NCBI GenBank assembly: GCA_040403315.1
Contig: JBBAKX010000003.1
Coordinates: forward strand, 124,001-188,000
Length of the DNA stretch: 64,000 nucleotides
Source: CAMCXT01 sp040403315
Lineage (GTDB): Bacteria; Bacteroidota; Bacteroidia; M30B66
Reading direction: 5' to 3'
The stretch's first letter is position 1; each line of letters starts with the position of its first letter. A program made the position numbers and the translations under genes. This document shows, piece by piece, positions 33,942-42,698 of the stretch. Under the pieces are notes generated by a model. It did no database searches and was not told where the DNA came from. It was given only the letters and a program-made list of their open reading frames with translations.

Positions 33942-34416
33942 ATTTCTCTAACTCTCTTGGTGATCTAATTTCTAATTGCTTGTAACCATTTTTAATATTG
34001 ATAGAGTTGTACCCTCTAATTCTCTCGATGTTCACTATGTGTTTAAAGTTCCAGCTGACTAAAAAATGGGCTTTACTTATAGTTGCTAGAGCAATATGCA
34101 AACAATCAGCAAAACTTGTTTTTCTAACTACTTTTTCGGTAATATATTCGGTAGCCAAGTCAATGGCCTCAATAGAAGTTTCTAGAAATTCTGTTGAATC
34201 TACTTTTAAGCTTCTTACAAGTTCTTTGACTTTCTCGGGTGCGAATTCAAGTTCGTCTTGTGTGACGTTAGAATACAAAACCACAAATTCACCATTATTT
34301 ATTCTATTGAATAAAGGTATGGTATGTTCTGAGAATTCATCATCGAAATGTCCTCCAAAAACAGAAGTATCTATGTATATTCTTTGATTCAAAAGCTTTT
34401 GCTGATTCAGTTTCAA
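33931..34416 (-). CDS. PIN-domain ribonuclease, VapC-like toxin
   Basis: The 161-residue protein has the PIN core: IYIDTSVFGG (first Asp), TQDELEFAP (Glu), SFADCLHIALA (Asp) and LVSWNFKHIVN. VapC toxins cleave RNA, often tRNA, with Mg at this acidic site. The longest frame uses TTG at 34416; another in-frame TTG at 34392 would give the shorter start just before RIYIDTS, as in most relatives, and no ATG is available. It is coupled to the 51-residue partner by an 11-nt overlap. It has no close antitoxin upstream. Confidence 0.8.
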   Translation of the reverse strand: MKLNQQKLLNQRIYIDTSVFGGHFDDEFSEHTIPLFNRINNGEFVVLYSNVTQDELEFAPEKVKELVRSLKVDSTEFLETSIEAIDLATEYITEKVVRKTSFADCLHIALATISKAHFLVSWNFKHIVNIERIRGYNSINIKNGYKQLEIRSPRELEKYED

Positions 34417-34584
34417 ATGTACGAAACTTTAAAATCAGGTGCAATCAACTAATTATCTGAAAACTAAGGCTGTCGGTTAAATAGGCTGTCTGAAATTTAA
34501 CACGCTGTGTAAGTTGAAAATGCTTTTTGCACTTTTTGATGCATTGCTCGGTGTTAAATTGAGAAATAATTAATCTGTTATAAA

Positions 34585-35499
34585 ATGATAAAGGTATTTC
34601 AGTTAGGAATGATACTGATTACACTGCTGATAGCGGGTTGCAAGAAGGATGAAGCTGAAATTTTCACCGACAATGATGCGCCTTATTACGATAAAGTGCC
34701 ATCGGTTAAGATGCGCAATTATGTGAATCGATTGTTTATCGACTTGTTGGGAAGAGAGCCTTTGGATGCGGAAATGGACCAAGAAACAGCAACACTTCAG
34801 GCGGATAATGCGAGTAAATCATCACGTGAAGCTTTGATTAACAAGCTAATGCAAGACGATACATTTCGAGATGGAGATACTTCTTACACATTGACCTACC
34901 ACAAGCGATTATATGAGTTGGCTAAAATTCGATTTATCGACGGTATAGCCGATGAAGAATTGCGGGGTGAAGCCTTTATTAACCGGAGTGACGCAATAAG
35001 TGATTCGCTTTCAGGAAACATGATTGGGTACGAAGTAAACATGGGAAAGTACTTGAAAATGGTTAGTATTCTTAACAGTCGAAGCAACTACCAAACAGGG
35101 CAAATTGATCTTTATTCAGTGTATGCAAGCATGGTCGACAATGGCATTTACGACATTATCAATATGAACACTTTCAACTTTGTGAACGCCTGTTTCGATG
35201 ATCTCTTTTTCAGGTTTCCAACTACTTCCGAGTTTCAAACCGGATTTACGATGGTTGAGGACAATTCGCCAGGATCTTTGTTTGGCGCTCCAGGTCAAAA
35301 CCGTTCCGACTTTGTAAGCATTCTCACACAGTCGAACGAATGCAAGCTTGGCGTAGTAATTTGGGCTTACAAAACCTTACTGGCAAGAAATCCGACATCA
35401 ACCGAAATGGAGCTTGAAATGCAGCAATTTGGTATTGATAACGACTTGAAAGCGCTGCAAAAACGAATTTTGATTACAAACGAATATGCAAACTTCTGA
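34585..35499 (+). CDS. Surface lipoprotein with DUF1549/DUF4214-like repeats
   Basis: The 304-residue precursor has a lipobox LLIAGC (Cys19) followed by KKDEAE, which fits the Lys-(Asp/Glu) surface-lipoprotein export signal. Two copies of a helical motif, YVNRLFIDLLGREPLDAE (about 47-64) and WAYKTLLARNPTSTEME (near the C-terminus), resemble the DUF1549/DUF4214 pattern (x-L-x-R-x-P-x-x-x-E) found in proteins that travel with DUF1501. It should sit on the outer face of the outer membrane. It is the first gene of a six-gene operon and ends 1 nt before the next start. Confidence 0.75.
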   Translation: MIKVFQLGMILITLLIAGCKKDEAEIFTDNDAPYYDKVPSVKMRNYVNRLFIDLLGREPLDAEMDQETATLQADNASKSSREALINKLMQDDTFRDGDTSYTLTYHKRLYELAKIRFIDGIADEELRGEAFINRSDAISDSLSGNMIGYEVNMGKYLKMVSILNSRSNYQTGQIDLYSVYASMVDNGIYDIINMNTFNFVNACFDDLFFRFPTTSEFQTGFTMVEDNSPGSLFGAPGQNRSDFVSILTQSNECKLGVVIWAYKTLLARNPTSTEMELEMQQFGIDNDLKALQKRILITNEYANF

Positions 35500-35500
35500 T

Positions 35501-35992
35501 ATGAAACAGCTCATTGCAGTATGCATGTTGCTAGCCGCATTCGGCTTTCAATCGTGCAAGAAGGAATTAGCAGAAGACCAATTCGAGGTGAATAAAGTGA
35601 GTCTTTATCCTTCCATTGCTGCTAAAGACAAAATGAAATCGCAAGAACAGTATGTTTCGATTTTACACACCAACTTTTTCCAGCAAGCACTTTCAGGAAA
35701 CGAGCTTGTTCAAATAATCGATTGTTTGGAGTCGATCGGTGACAAAGAACTCGGACGTGAAGTCCTCATTTCGAACTTCATGAACGACCCAGCAGTTTTG
35801 CTTCCAACCGATTCTGTGATGCGCGCCAATCCTGAGAAATTTGTGATGGAAACCTACGAGCGTTTCTTTGTGCGCATACCGTCGGAAGGCGAAAAAACAT
35901 GGTTCATCAATTTCATTGAATCCAATCCGCAGTTGAGTTCCGAATTGGTCTATTTCGCATTTGCATTGTCTAACGAATATCTGTATTACTGA
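35501..35992 (+). CDS. Surface lipoprotein with DUF4214-like motif
   Basis: The 163-residue precursor has a lipobox ending FGFQSC (Cys19) followed by KKELAED, like the lipoprotein before it. The C-terminal half contains VMETYERFFVRIPSEGEK, the same Y-x-R-x-x-x-R-x-P-x-x-x-E motif as the upstream protein, so the two are probably related halves of a scaffold. I started it at the ATG at 35501, 1 nt after the previous stop. The next start is 1 nt after its stop. The function is unknown; partnership with the DUF1501 protein is inferred from the tight operon. Confidence 0.7.
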   Translation: MKQLIAVCMLLAAFGFQSCKKELAEDQFEVNKVSLYPSIAAKDKMKSQEQYVSILHTNFFQQALSGNELVQIIDCLESIGDKELGREVLISNFMNDPAVLLPTDSVMRANPEKFVMETYERFFVRIPSEGEKTWFINFIESNPQLSSELVYFAFALSNEYLYY

Positions 35993-35993
35993 T

Positions 35994-37337
35994 ATGAACC
36001 GTCGTAAATTCATCCGAAATGCCTCGATAGCCGCTGCTGGAGCGTTTGGAGTTCCGTATATTTTACCAAGTGGACGGTTATTCGCCTCTACTGGTCAGCA
36101 GTTAGCACCCCACGTGGTGTATGTGCTTTTTGCAGGCGGTGTTCGTCAGCAGGAATCCGTTTTACAGCGTTATCTTGATGATTCCCAGGGACTTCCTTGG
36201 GCTGGAAATATTATGTACAACATGTTTAACGGTGCATTCCCCGACAATAAGATTGTTTATGGTACCGACCAAGGCAATGGAGCTGCTGGAGGAACTCCGA
36301 TTCCACAGATTCTTAGTCAGACGCTTGAAACCCAAGGTTTACTTTTCAAAGAAGTTCGTGGTGGATCGGCAGGACATTACGGTGGTTTGAATAACCTTTT
36401 GCAAGGCAGTACAGTAACAACTCAAGGACTTAAGCAGAAACCTAGAAATCCAACTATATTCGAATACCTGCGACGTCATGGCGGCTATCCAGCCACAAAG
36501 ACTTGGTTTGTCGGCAATGGTATCGGCAATTCAGTTCCGTTGCTGAACTATTCAAATCATCCAGATTATGGTTCGCAGTATGGCGCAAATTTCTTCGCAC
36601 CTACTGTCACATTCGGAAATTTAGGCTTCGAGCATTTGTCAAATGCAAGGGTGTATCACCCTGAAAATGAATTGGATCCAATCTATCAAATGAAATATTT
36701 CTTGGATCAGAGTTTTTCGTCCGTTGGACAAGGTGGCGATTCACTAGGAAATACCGAGGAAGAGAAGCAAGACATCAAAGAATTTATGCGCACCATGTAT
36801 GAGCGTGTAACGCAGAATGCCATTGCATTTCCTCCAGTTACCGACAATAGCGATTCACTCACAATGGGTTTTGCCTGCGAAGTGATGAAGTGGTTTAAGC
36901 CTGCCATTACCGTGGTGAATTTAAGTAATGTAGATGGTTGTCATGCCGACTTTACAGGCTATTTACGTGCGCTTCACCGCGCCGATCATGCTGTTGGACA
37001 TTTGTGGAACTACATTCAGAATCAAATTCCTGAGATGGCCAATAACACCATCTTGATTGCCTCGCCAGAATGTGGCAGAAACCTCAATCCGAATCCAATC
37101 AAAGACATCAACGATTGGTATGGTTACGACCATTCAGATGCCAATTCCGACAGAGTATTTACGGTCATGGCAGGTCCAAATGTACCTTCAAATTTAAGTA
37201 TTGGCAGTGAAGGAAATCCTATTGGTCAAACCTCCGACAATGTGCCGACGATCGGAGAGATTTTAGGGGTGAAAAATGAGATATTGAATGCCGGATTCTT
37301 AGCGCCAGGTTCCACCAGTTTATTCGATCGGATATGA
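35994..37337 (+). CDS. Tat-exported DUF1501-family protein
   Basis: The 447-residue protein starts with a twin-arginine signal (MNRRKFIRNASIAAAGAFGVP). It then shows the DUF1501 alkaline-phosphatase/sulfatase-like fold pattern: VVYVLFAGGVRQQ, EVRGGSAGHYGG, VNLSNVDGCHADFTGYLRALH, NNTILIASPECGRN and YGYDHSDANSDRVF. His and Asp residues in these segments could bind metal. DUF1501 proteins are mostly known from planctomycetes, next to DUF1549/PSD1 cytochrome proteins, and have no established function. The ATG at 35994 is 1 nt after the upstream stop, and its own stop overlaps the next gene (ATGA). Confidence 0.85.
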   Translation: MNRRKFIRNASIAAAGAFGVPYILPSGRLFASTGQQLAPHVVYVLFAGGVRQQESVLQRYLDDSQGLPWAGNIMYNMFNGAFPDNKIVYGTDQGNGAAGGTPIPQILSQTLETQGLLFKEVRGGSAGHYGGLNNLLQGSTVTTQGLKQKPRNPTIFEYLRRHGGYPATKTWFVGNGIGNSVPLLNYSNHPDYGSQYGANFFAPTVTFGNLGFEHLSNARVYHPENELDPIYQMKYFLDQSFSSVGQGGDSLGNTEEEKQDIKEFMRTMYERVTQNAIAFPPVTDNSDSLTMGFACEVMKWFKPAITVVNLSNVDGCHADFTGYLRALHRADHAVGHLWNYIQNQIPEMANNTILIASPECGRNLNPNPIKDINDWYGYDHSDANSDRVFTVMAGPNVPSNLSIGSEGNPIGQTSDNVPTIGEILGVKNEILNAGFLAPGSTSLFDRI

Positions 37338-38278
37338 AACAGTGGATAATATTATTCCTCTTGTTCGCCATGGTTGGTTGCAAGAAAGACGAAGCGATTG
37401 AGAATCCATATGATCTTCCCCAGAATAAGGCGCCTGAGAACGAAGTGGATTCCTATACGCCAGACCCAAATTCGATTGCTGGTTTACACAAGAATATTCT
37501 GCAGCCTACGTGTGCAAATTCAGGCTGTCATGACGGCACTTTTGAACCAGATTTTCGAACCATCCAAAGCTCTTACAACACTTTGGTACTTCAGCCTGTG
37601 ATTAAAAATAACCCGCAAGGAACTTTCGACTATCGAGTTGTGCCTGGAAATCCCGATGCAGGCGTGTTGATCACTCGCTTAATGACGGACATTGATGGTC
37701 AATCGGGCATTATGCCACTTGCATTGGAGCCGGGAAGCGATTGGGATGCCAAACGCAATGAGTACATACAAAACGTTCGCAATTGGATTCAAAACGGAGC
37801 GAAAGATCTTTACGGCAATTCGCCGGGAACGAGCAACTTGGCGCCACAACTCAACGGCATCTTCATTACTGTTTCAGGGGGCTCAGCACCGTTAGAAAGG
37901 AATGTTTCTACAGGCGCTTTGGTGGTCCCAACAGGTACTTCAAATATTGATGTTTACGTATCAATCAGTGATGACAATACGCCTGTAAATCAACTTGGCG
38001 TGTTGAAGCTTAAAACCGGAGCTACGCTCAATAATTTTTCGGCCCTTCCTGAACTTAGTTTGAATGCTATTGCTGGAGTTTCACAGGTTGGATATTCTGG
38101 AAGTCAGGTGAATTATCTGCACAAAATTACCTTGCCCGTGAGTGGATTAACCTTGTATCAGAAGCAATTTATTCGGGTATATGTGCGAGACGATCAGCCT
38201 GTTGTTACTGAAATTCCTTCGGTGAACAGCGCTGAACATATTCGAAACTATTATTCATTTCAAGTAGGCGAACAATGA
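37334..38278 (+). CDS. Surface lipoprotein with CX4CH heme-type motif
   Basis: The 314-residue precursor has a lipobox FAMVGC (Cys16) followed by KKDEAIE. The sequence QPTCANSGCHDGTFEPDF (about 53-70) holds a CX4CH motif, a non-standard c-type heme site, in a PSD1-cytochrome-like context. GIMPL further on could supply the distal Met, as in class I cytochromes. The second half (about 170-314) looks like an all-beta Ig-type domain. It is coupled to its neighbours by ATGA overlaps on both sides. A redox role on the cell surface is an inference; heme attachment needs testing. Confidence 0.7.
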   Translation: MKQWIILFLLFAMVGCKKDEAIENPYDLPQNKAPENEVDSYTPDPNSIAGLHKNILQPTCANSGCHDGTFEPDFRTIQSSYNTLVLQPVIKNNPQGTFDYRVVPGNPDAGVLITRLMTDIDGQSGIMPLALEPGSDWDAKRNEYIQNVRNWIQNGAKDLYGNSPGTSNLAPQLNGIFITVSGGSAPLERNVSTGALVVPTGTSNIDVYVSISDDNTPVNQLGVLKLKTGATLNNFSALPELSLNAIAGVSQVGYSGSQVNYLHKITLPVSGLTLYQKQFIRVYVRDDQPVVTEIPSVNSAEHIRNYYSFQVGEQ

Positions 38279-38733
38279 GAATCCGACTGCCCATTATACA
38301 ATTGGTGCTGATCGCCATGCCCTTTCTGCTCAACAGTTGCAAGAAGGATGAGGAAGAACCTGTTCAGAATACTGCACCAACAATCAGTATTGCCAGCCTT
38401 TCTACCGATTCTGTAAAGGAATTTGTCGATTCAGTGATTGTTGAAATTTCTTACCGAGATGCTCAAGGAAATCTTGGAAGTATTGATCCTGATGTAAACG
38501 ATTTAGAAGTGAAAGACAGTCGTTTGAATCAGCCAGATTTTTATCATGTAAAACCATTGGCTCCGGAAGGATATACGCTAAACATAAGCGGCAAGCTGAG
38601 CATCCGTTTGAGTACCTTGTTCCTCCTAGGAATCGGCGACCAAGAAACTGCCACTTTCACCATCCGTTTGCGCGACCAATCAGGCGAATGGAGCGCTCCA
38701 GTTACCACAGATCCAATTACAATTGTGCGTTGA
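38275..38733 (+). CDS. Small surface lipoprotein
   Basis: The 152-residue precursor has a lipobox FLLNSC (Cys22) followed by KKDEEEP, which fits the surface export signal. The mature part is one beta-rich domain (NTAPTISIASLSTDSVKEFVDSVIVEISYRD) that resembles an Ig/cadherin-like module and shares its opening style with the C-terminal domain of the upstream CX4CH lipoprotein. No enzyme motif is present. The ATG overlaps the previous stop (ATGA), and its stop overlaps the adhesin start (TGATG). Confidence 0.65.
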   Translation: MRIRLPIIQLVLIAMPFLLNSCKKDEEEPVQNTAPTISIASLSTDSVKEFVDSVIVEISYRDAQGNLGSIDPDVNDLEVKDSRLNQPDFYHVKPLAPEGYTLNISGKLSIRLSTLFLLGIGDQETATFTIRLRDQSGEWSAPVTTDPITIVR

Positions 38734-41700
38734 TGCTTAAAAAATGGTTCACATATCTGCTGGGCATTCTTTGCTTGCTGATGGCCGGAAATCTATCAGC
38801 ACAGTTGGAGTTTAACATGTCCGACACGGTCGTAACTGAATGTAAAGGCATTTTGTACGACAATGGTGGGGATGGCGTGAACTATCTGCACAACACCAAC
38901 CAAACATTCACTATTTGCCTCGATGCGCCCGGAATTACCACTTTGAGTTTTGACTATTTCTGTGTTGAAGTAGGTTTCGATTCGCTCACTTTTCACGCAG
39001 GGCCTGATGAAACTTATCCTCAAATAGGACCAGCTTATTCTGGAACAACATCGCCTCCATCAATTTCAATTTCTCAAGGATGTCTTTCGCTCCACTTTGT
39101 AACCGATGCTAATGTGGCCTGCACAGGTTGGGAAGCCAGTTGGACTACCCAAGTTATTCCGCCTGTTCCACCTCAAATTGATGTGGTTTTGCCCGCGCCT
39201 TCATGCTCAACTACCACAGCCACAGTGAATCTCAGCAAGAAACAACATTGCGATTCGGTGTATGCTGGCGCTTTTGAACTCCTTGGGCCAACTATCTTGG
39301 AAGGCCTTATGGATCAAGCGATTCTTACGGCTGTTCCAGTAAATTGCATCGGCGACAGTACGCAGCAAGTTGCACTCACGTTTGCACCCGGACTCAACCA
39401 GGGCGGCACATATCAGCTTGAACTCACTACGAATTATTACGATGCCTGCGATAGCTTATGGACGTTCACCACAGTTGATTCGTTCCGTGTCGACGATTGT
39501 CCGATAGTCGTGAATTTATTCCCCGAACGAGATAGTATTTGTGTGGGTGAATGCACCGAAATTGAAGCTGTTGTAACTGGTGGTAATGGAGTGTATTCGT
39601 ACATATGGTCAAATGGTCTTCCGCCCAATGCTGGTCAACAGAATGTATGTCCTGTAGTTACGACAACTTACACCTTAACTGTTGATGACACATCGCCCGC
39701 TGTTCCTGCTTCTGGAAGCACGACAATCAACGTTTTTACACCGGCAGTTATGCCTTCGTCAAGCAGTCAATGTCAGTCTGCATCTCCGGTGGATTTGGAT
39801 GCGACTCCCAATACAGGCTGGTGGTTTGGTTCGGGCATTACCGATACATTGGTTGGGACTTTCAACGGAGATTCTGCCGCATCAGGAATCAATCAGGTAG
39901 GTTATTACTTGCCGATCACCGAAACTTTTGGATGTTCTTCCTATGTGGCGATCAATATTTTACCTATCGATGCAGGCCTGCCAGTGGCAGCTTGTCCGGG
40001 TTCGCCATCTTTCCAATTGAATGGATTCACTCCTTTAGGTGGAACCTGGTCGGGCAGTGGAATTAGCACTTCGGGTGTGTTTGATCCGACGGTAAATGGA
40101 GTTTTCACTGTTACGTATTCAGTGAACGGATGTACAGAAGATTTGCAGATTTTTGTCGACAATATCTCCAGTGTTCCAACGGCGATCGACAGCATCTGTC
40201 AAAGCGGAGCGTCTATTTCGTATACATTGCAACCTCCAGGTGGAAGATGGTCGGGACCAGGAATTGTCGATTCTCTTTTGGGCATATTCGATCCTGGTAA
40301 AGCTGAAGGCGGCTTGCACACAATCACTTATAGCCTGTTTGGATGTTCTCAAGACGTGGATGTATTTGTACGTGAGATCTTTGCAGGTTGGAATTCGAAT
40401 TCTTGTCCAGCCGAAGGCACTGTTCAATTGGCGAACTTTTATCCAATTGGAGGCACTTGGTCGGGCGATGGCATCGTAGATCCAGCAAATGGCTTGTTAG
40501 ATGCAACCTTTAATGGAGGTCAAAACTTTCAAACCGATGTGATTTACACCTTAGCAAATGGCTGCACCGATACGGCGATTGTTTATGTAGAATACACACG
40601 TATTGAGCAGGATACCTTTGTGTTTTGCAAGGGTGACAATGAATTGGAATTGGTTCGAAGTATCATGGGGAATTACCCTTGGGGCGGTAGTTGGTCGGGT
40701 TTGGGTGTTGTAGAAGGAGAGGATGATGAACCTGATTATTTCTTCACAAATGTTGCGGGTAATGGGATTCATCAGGTGGTATACACGAACAATACATGCG
40801 CCGATACAGCTTGGTTTTTTGTTCAACAATCGATGTTAGCTCCAGCTGAAACTATTTGTGAATCGGCACCGGAAATTCAAATTGTTGTCGATTCTAGCGC
40901 ATTGCCAGGGATCTTTTCGGGTGATGGAATCGTGAATGACAGTTTGGGGATTTTCTCACCATCGGAAGCTGGTGACGGTGAAATTGATATTGTGTACACG
41001 AGCAGTTTTGGTTGTTCAGATACGATCACCGTTGAGGTGGAACCATTTATACAAGCCGATTTAGATGCGCCAGGTGGTTCTATTTGTTATGTGGATACCC
41101 TACTGGAAATAGAGGTTAGTCCAACAGGAGGAATTCTCACAGGCATTGGCTTGGTGGATACCTTGTTTTTCAATCCTTATTTGGCTGATGAAGGTGAGCA
41201 CTTGTTGATTTATGAAATTGGCGAAGGATATTGCCGCAGTGTTGATTCCGCTATTGTGACCGTTGCGCCGCGCATTGGCTATGAAGTAACGGTGAACGAT
41301 GATTCTCTTTGTTATGGAGATTACACTTCGGTAAATGTCTCCGCATGGGGAGGAAATGGATATTTCATTAGTTACCTCTGGAGCGATAATCTTCCACCTT
41401 TGCAACAACAGATATTAAGTCCGCCAGCAACAAAAGATTATACCCTTCTTGTTACAGATGGTTGCTCAAAGATTCGAGATACTATTTCAATTTACGTAGC
41501 GGAAAAGATTGATTTTACCATCCAGACTGAGGAAAGACTGTGTTATGGGGAGCCCAGTTTTGCCATTGTTACACCTGTGTCGGCTCAAGCTTATGGAGTG
41601 AATTGGAGAGGCAATGACTACCAATCGGGCGAAAGTTTACCGGGTTCAGCATCTAACACTTATTCATTGGAAGTAACAGATCCGATGAGTGGTTGCACAT

Positions 41701-42266
41701 TGGATTCTTCGGTTACATTGATAGGTTTCCCATTGGTGAAAGCACAATTCAGTGTGAATCCAGATTTAGAATGTATTCCGGCAGAAATACGCGACATCAA
41801 TTTTATCGATTTAAGCACAGGGGCAAATCAGGGATTGTGGTCGTTTGGTGATGCTCAAGAATTGAATTACACAGCTGGAACAAATCCAACGCACGAGTAT
41901 ATTTTACATGGAGGATACGAAGTGACTCTGGAAGTAGCCGACAGCAACGGATGCAGCGATGTTTTCAGTCGTTCGATTTGCTTGGAGGAGCCTTACAATT
42001 TATTCGTGCCTTCAGGATTTGCAGTGAATGGTGATGGATTAAATGAAGTTTTTCTTCCTCGTGGTAATGGTGTAAAGACTTTCAAATTGTGGGTTTACGA
42101 TGGACGAGGAAAGGTGATTTTTGAATCGGATGATATCGACAAAGGTTGGGATGGAACTTTCGAAGGTCGTTTGGTGCAATCGGATGTTTATGGCTGGATT
42201 ATCGAAGTACAGTGGATGAACAACAATTGGTTCTCGAAAACTGGTTCGATTACTTTGATTCGCTGA
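38733..42266 (+). CDS. T9SS type B adhesin-like protein with seven tandem repeats
   Basis: The 1177-residue protein has a signal peptide (about 1-22, NLSAQ) and a CUB-like domain (about 30-140, with DNGGDGVNYLHNTNQTF and FDSLTFHAGPD). Seven repeats of the form GGxWSGxGIxxxxGxFxP are spaced about 60-90 residues apart (for example GGTWSGSGIS, GGRWSGPGIV, GGTWSGDGIV). A PKD-like domain follows (LWSFGDAQELNYTAGTNP), and the C-terminus is a gliding-motility-associated type B T9SS sorting domain (LFVPSGFAVNGDGLNEVFLP to the end). The repeats resemble SprB-type surface filaments. I chose the ATG at 38733, overlapping the previous stop as TGATG. It closes the DUF1501 operon. Confidence 0.85.
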   Translation: MLKKWFTYLLGILCLLMAGNLSAQLEFNMSDTVVTECKGILYDNGGDGVNYLHNTNQTFTICLDAPGITTLSFDYFCVEVGFDSLTFHAGPDETYPQIGPAYSGTTSPPSISISQGCLSLHFVTDANVACTGWEASWTTQVIPPVPPQIDVVLPAPSCSTTTATVNLSKKQHCDSVYAGAFELLGPTILEGLMDQAILTAVPVNCIGDSTQQVALTFAPGLNQGGTYQLELTTNYYDACDSLWTFTTVDSFRVDDCPIVVNLFPERDSICVGECTEIEAVVTGGNGVYSYIWSNGLPPNAGQQNVCPVVTTTYTLTVDDTSPAVPASGSTTINVFTPAVMPSSSSQCQSASPVDLDATPNTGWWFGSGITDTLVGTFNGDSAASGINQVGYYLPITETFGCSSYVAINILPIDAGLPVAACPGSPSFQLNGFTPLGGTWSGSGISTSGVFDPTVNGVFTVTYSVNGCTEDLQIFVDNISSVPTAIDSICQSGASISYTLQPPGGRWSGPGIVDSLLGIFDPGKAEGGLHTITYSLFGCSQDVDVFVREIFAGWNSNSCPAEGTVQLANFYPIGGTWSGDGIVDPANGLLDATFNGGQNFQTDVIYTLANGCTDTAIVYVEYTRIEQDTFVFCKGDNELELVRSIMGNYPWGGSWSGLGVVEGEDDEPDYFFTNVAGNGIHQVVYTNNTCADTAWFFVQQSMLAPAETICESAPEIQIVVDSSALPGIFSGDGIVNDSLGIFSPSEAGDGEIDIVYTSSFGCSDTITVEVEPFIQADLDAPGGSICYVDTLLEIEVSPTGGILTGIGLVDTLFFNPYLADEGEHLLIYEIGEGYCRSVDSAIVTVAPRIGYEVTVNDDSLCYGDYTSVNVSAWGGNGYFISYLWSDNLPPLQQQILSPPATKDYTLLVTDGCSKIRDTISIYVAEKIDFTIQTEERLCYGEPSFAIVTPVSAQAYGVNWRGNDYQSGESLPGSASNTYSLEVTDPMSGCTLDSSVTLIGFPLVKAQFSVNPDLECIPAEIRDINFIDLSTGANQGLWSFGDAQELNYTAGTNPTHEYILHGGYEVTLEVADSNGCSDVFSRSICLEEPYNLFVPSGFAVNGDGLNEVFLPRGNGVKTFKLWVYDGRGKVIFESDDIDKGWDGTFEGRLVQSDVYGWIIEVQWMNNNWFSKTGSITLIR

Positions 42267-42413
42267 GAAATTAAGTTAGGACAGTTGTGTTCGTAATTTG
42301 ATTTAATGTGTTGCAGCTTAGTGAATTGAAAGTTCTTGTTGTTTTGATGCTAGTTGAAGAGAAGTTTCTTGCAACTTATTTTTTGAAACAAGTCTTGAGT
42401 AGAAGTTATTCTA

Positions 42414-42442
42414 TACGTACAAAATAATTATATTTGCACGTA
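42414..42442 (+). promoter_or_regulatory. VapBC-like promoter with overlapping palindromic operator
   Basis: The -7 box TATATTTG (42429-42436) is perfect and ends 16 nt before the ATG. It lies within an interrupted palindrome: TACGTACAAAATA (42414-42426) and TATTTGCACGTA (42431-42442), reverse complements apart from one mismatch and one extra A. Antitoxin binding here would block the promoter, as expected for autoregulation. The -33 element is weak. Confidence 0.6.
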
Positions 42443-42452
42443 AATCTCTTTT

Positions 42453-42698
42453 ATGGATACTAAGTTAACATTGAAGTTAGATCAAACGGTGATCGAAAAG
42501 GCTAAAGAATTTGCCAAGAATCAAAGCACAAGTTTGTCGAAATTGATTGAGAATTACTTGATGAGTATTACGAATGAACAAACTTCTGAAGGCAATATTT
42601 CACCTTTGGTAAAGAGTTTATCTGGCGTAATCAAATTACCCAATGATACAGATCCGAAGGAAGAGTATTCTAATTACTTGACAAATAAGTACAAGTAA
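42453..42698 (+). CDS. Antitoxin, ribbon-helix-helix/DUF6364-like
   Basis: The 81-residue protein has a ribbon-helix-helix N-terminus (KLTLKLDQTVIEKAKEFAKNQ, then SLSKLIENYL). The C-terminal tail (SPLVKSLSGVIKLPND) matches the DUF6364 style of VapB-type antitoxins. It should bind DNA through the strand and the PIN toxin through the tail. The stop overlaps the toxin start as TAATG. The palindrome over the -7 box just upstream is the likely operator. Confidence 0.85.
   Translation: MDTKLTLKLDQTVIEKAKEFAKNQSTSLSKLIENYLMSITNEQTSEGNISPLVKSLSGVIKLPNDTDPKEEYSNYLTNKYK

Noticed and set aside
39770..40479. Plus-strand alternative frames inside the adhesin gene
   Set aside because: They are arginine/tryptophan-rich shadow frames of the repeat-encoding region, with no start context.
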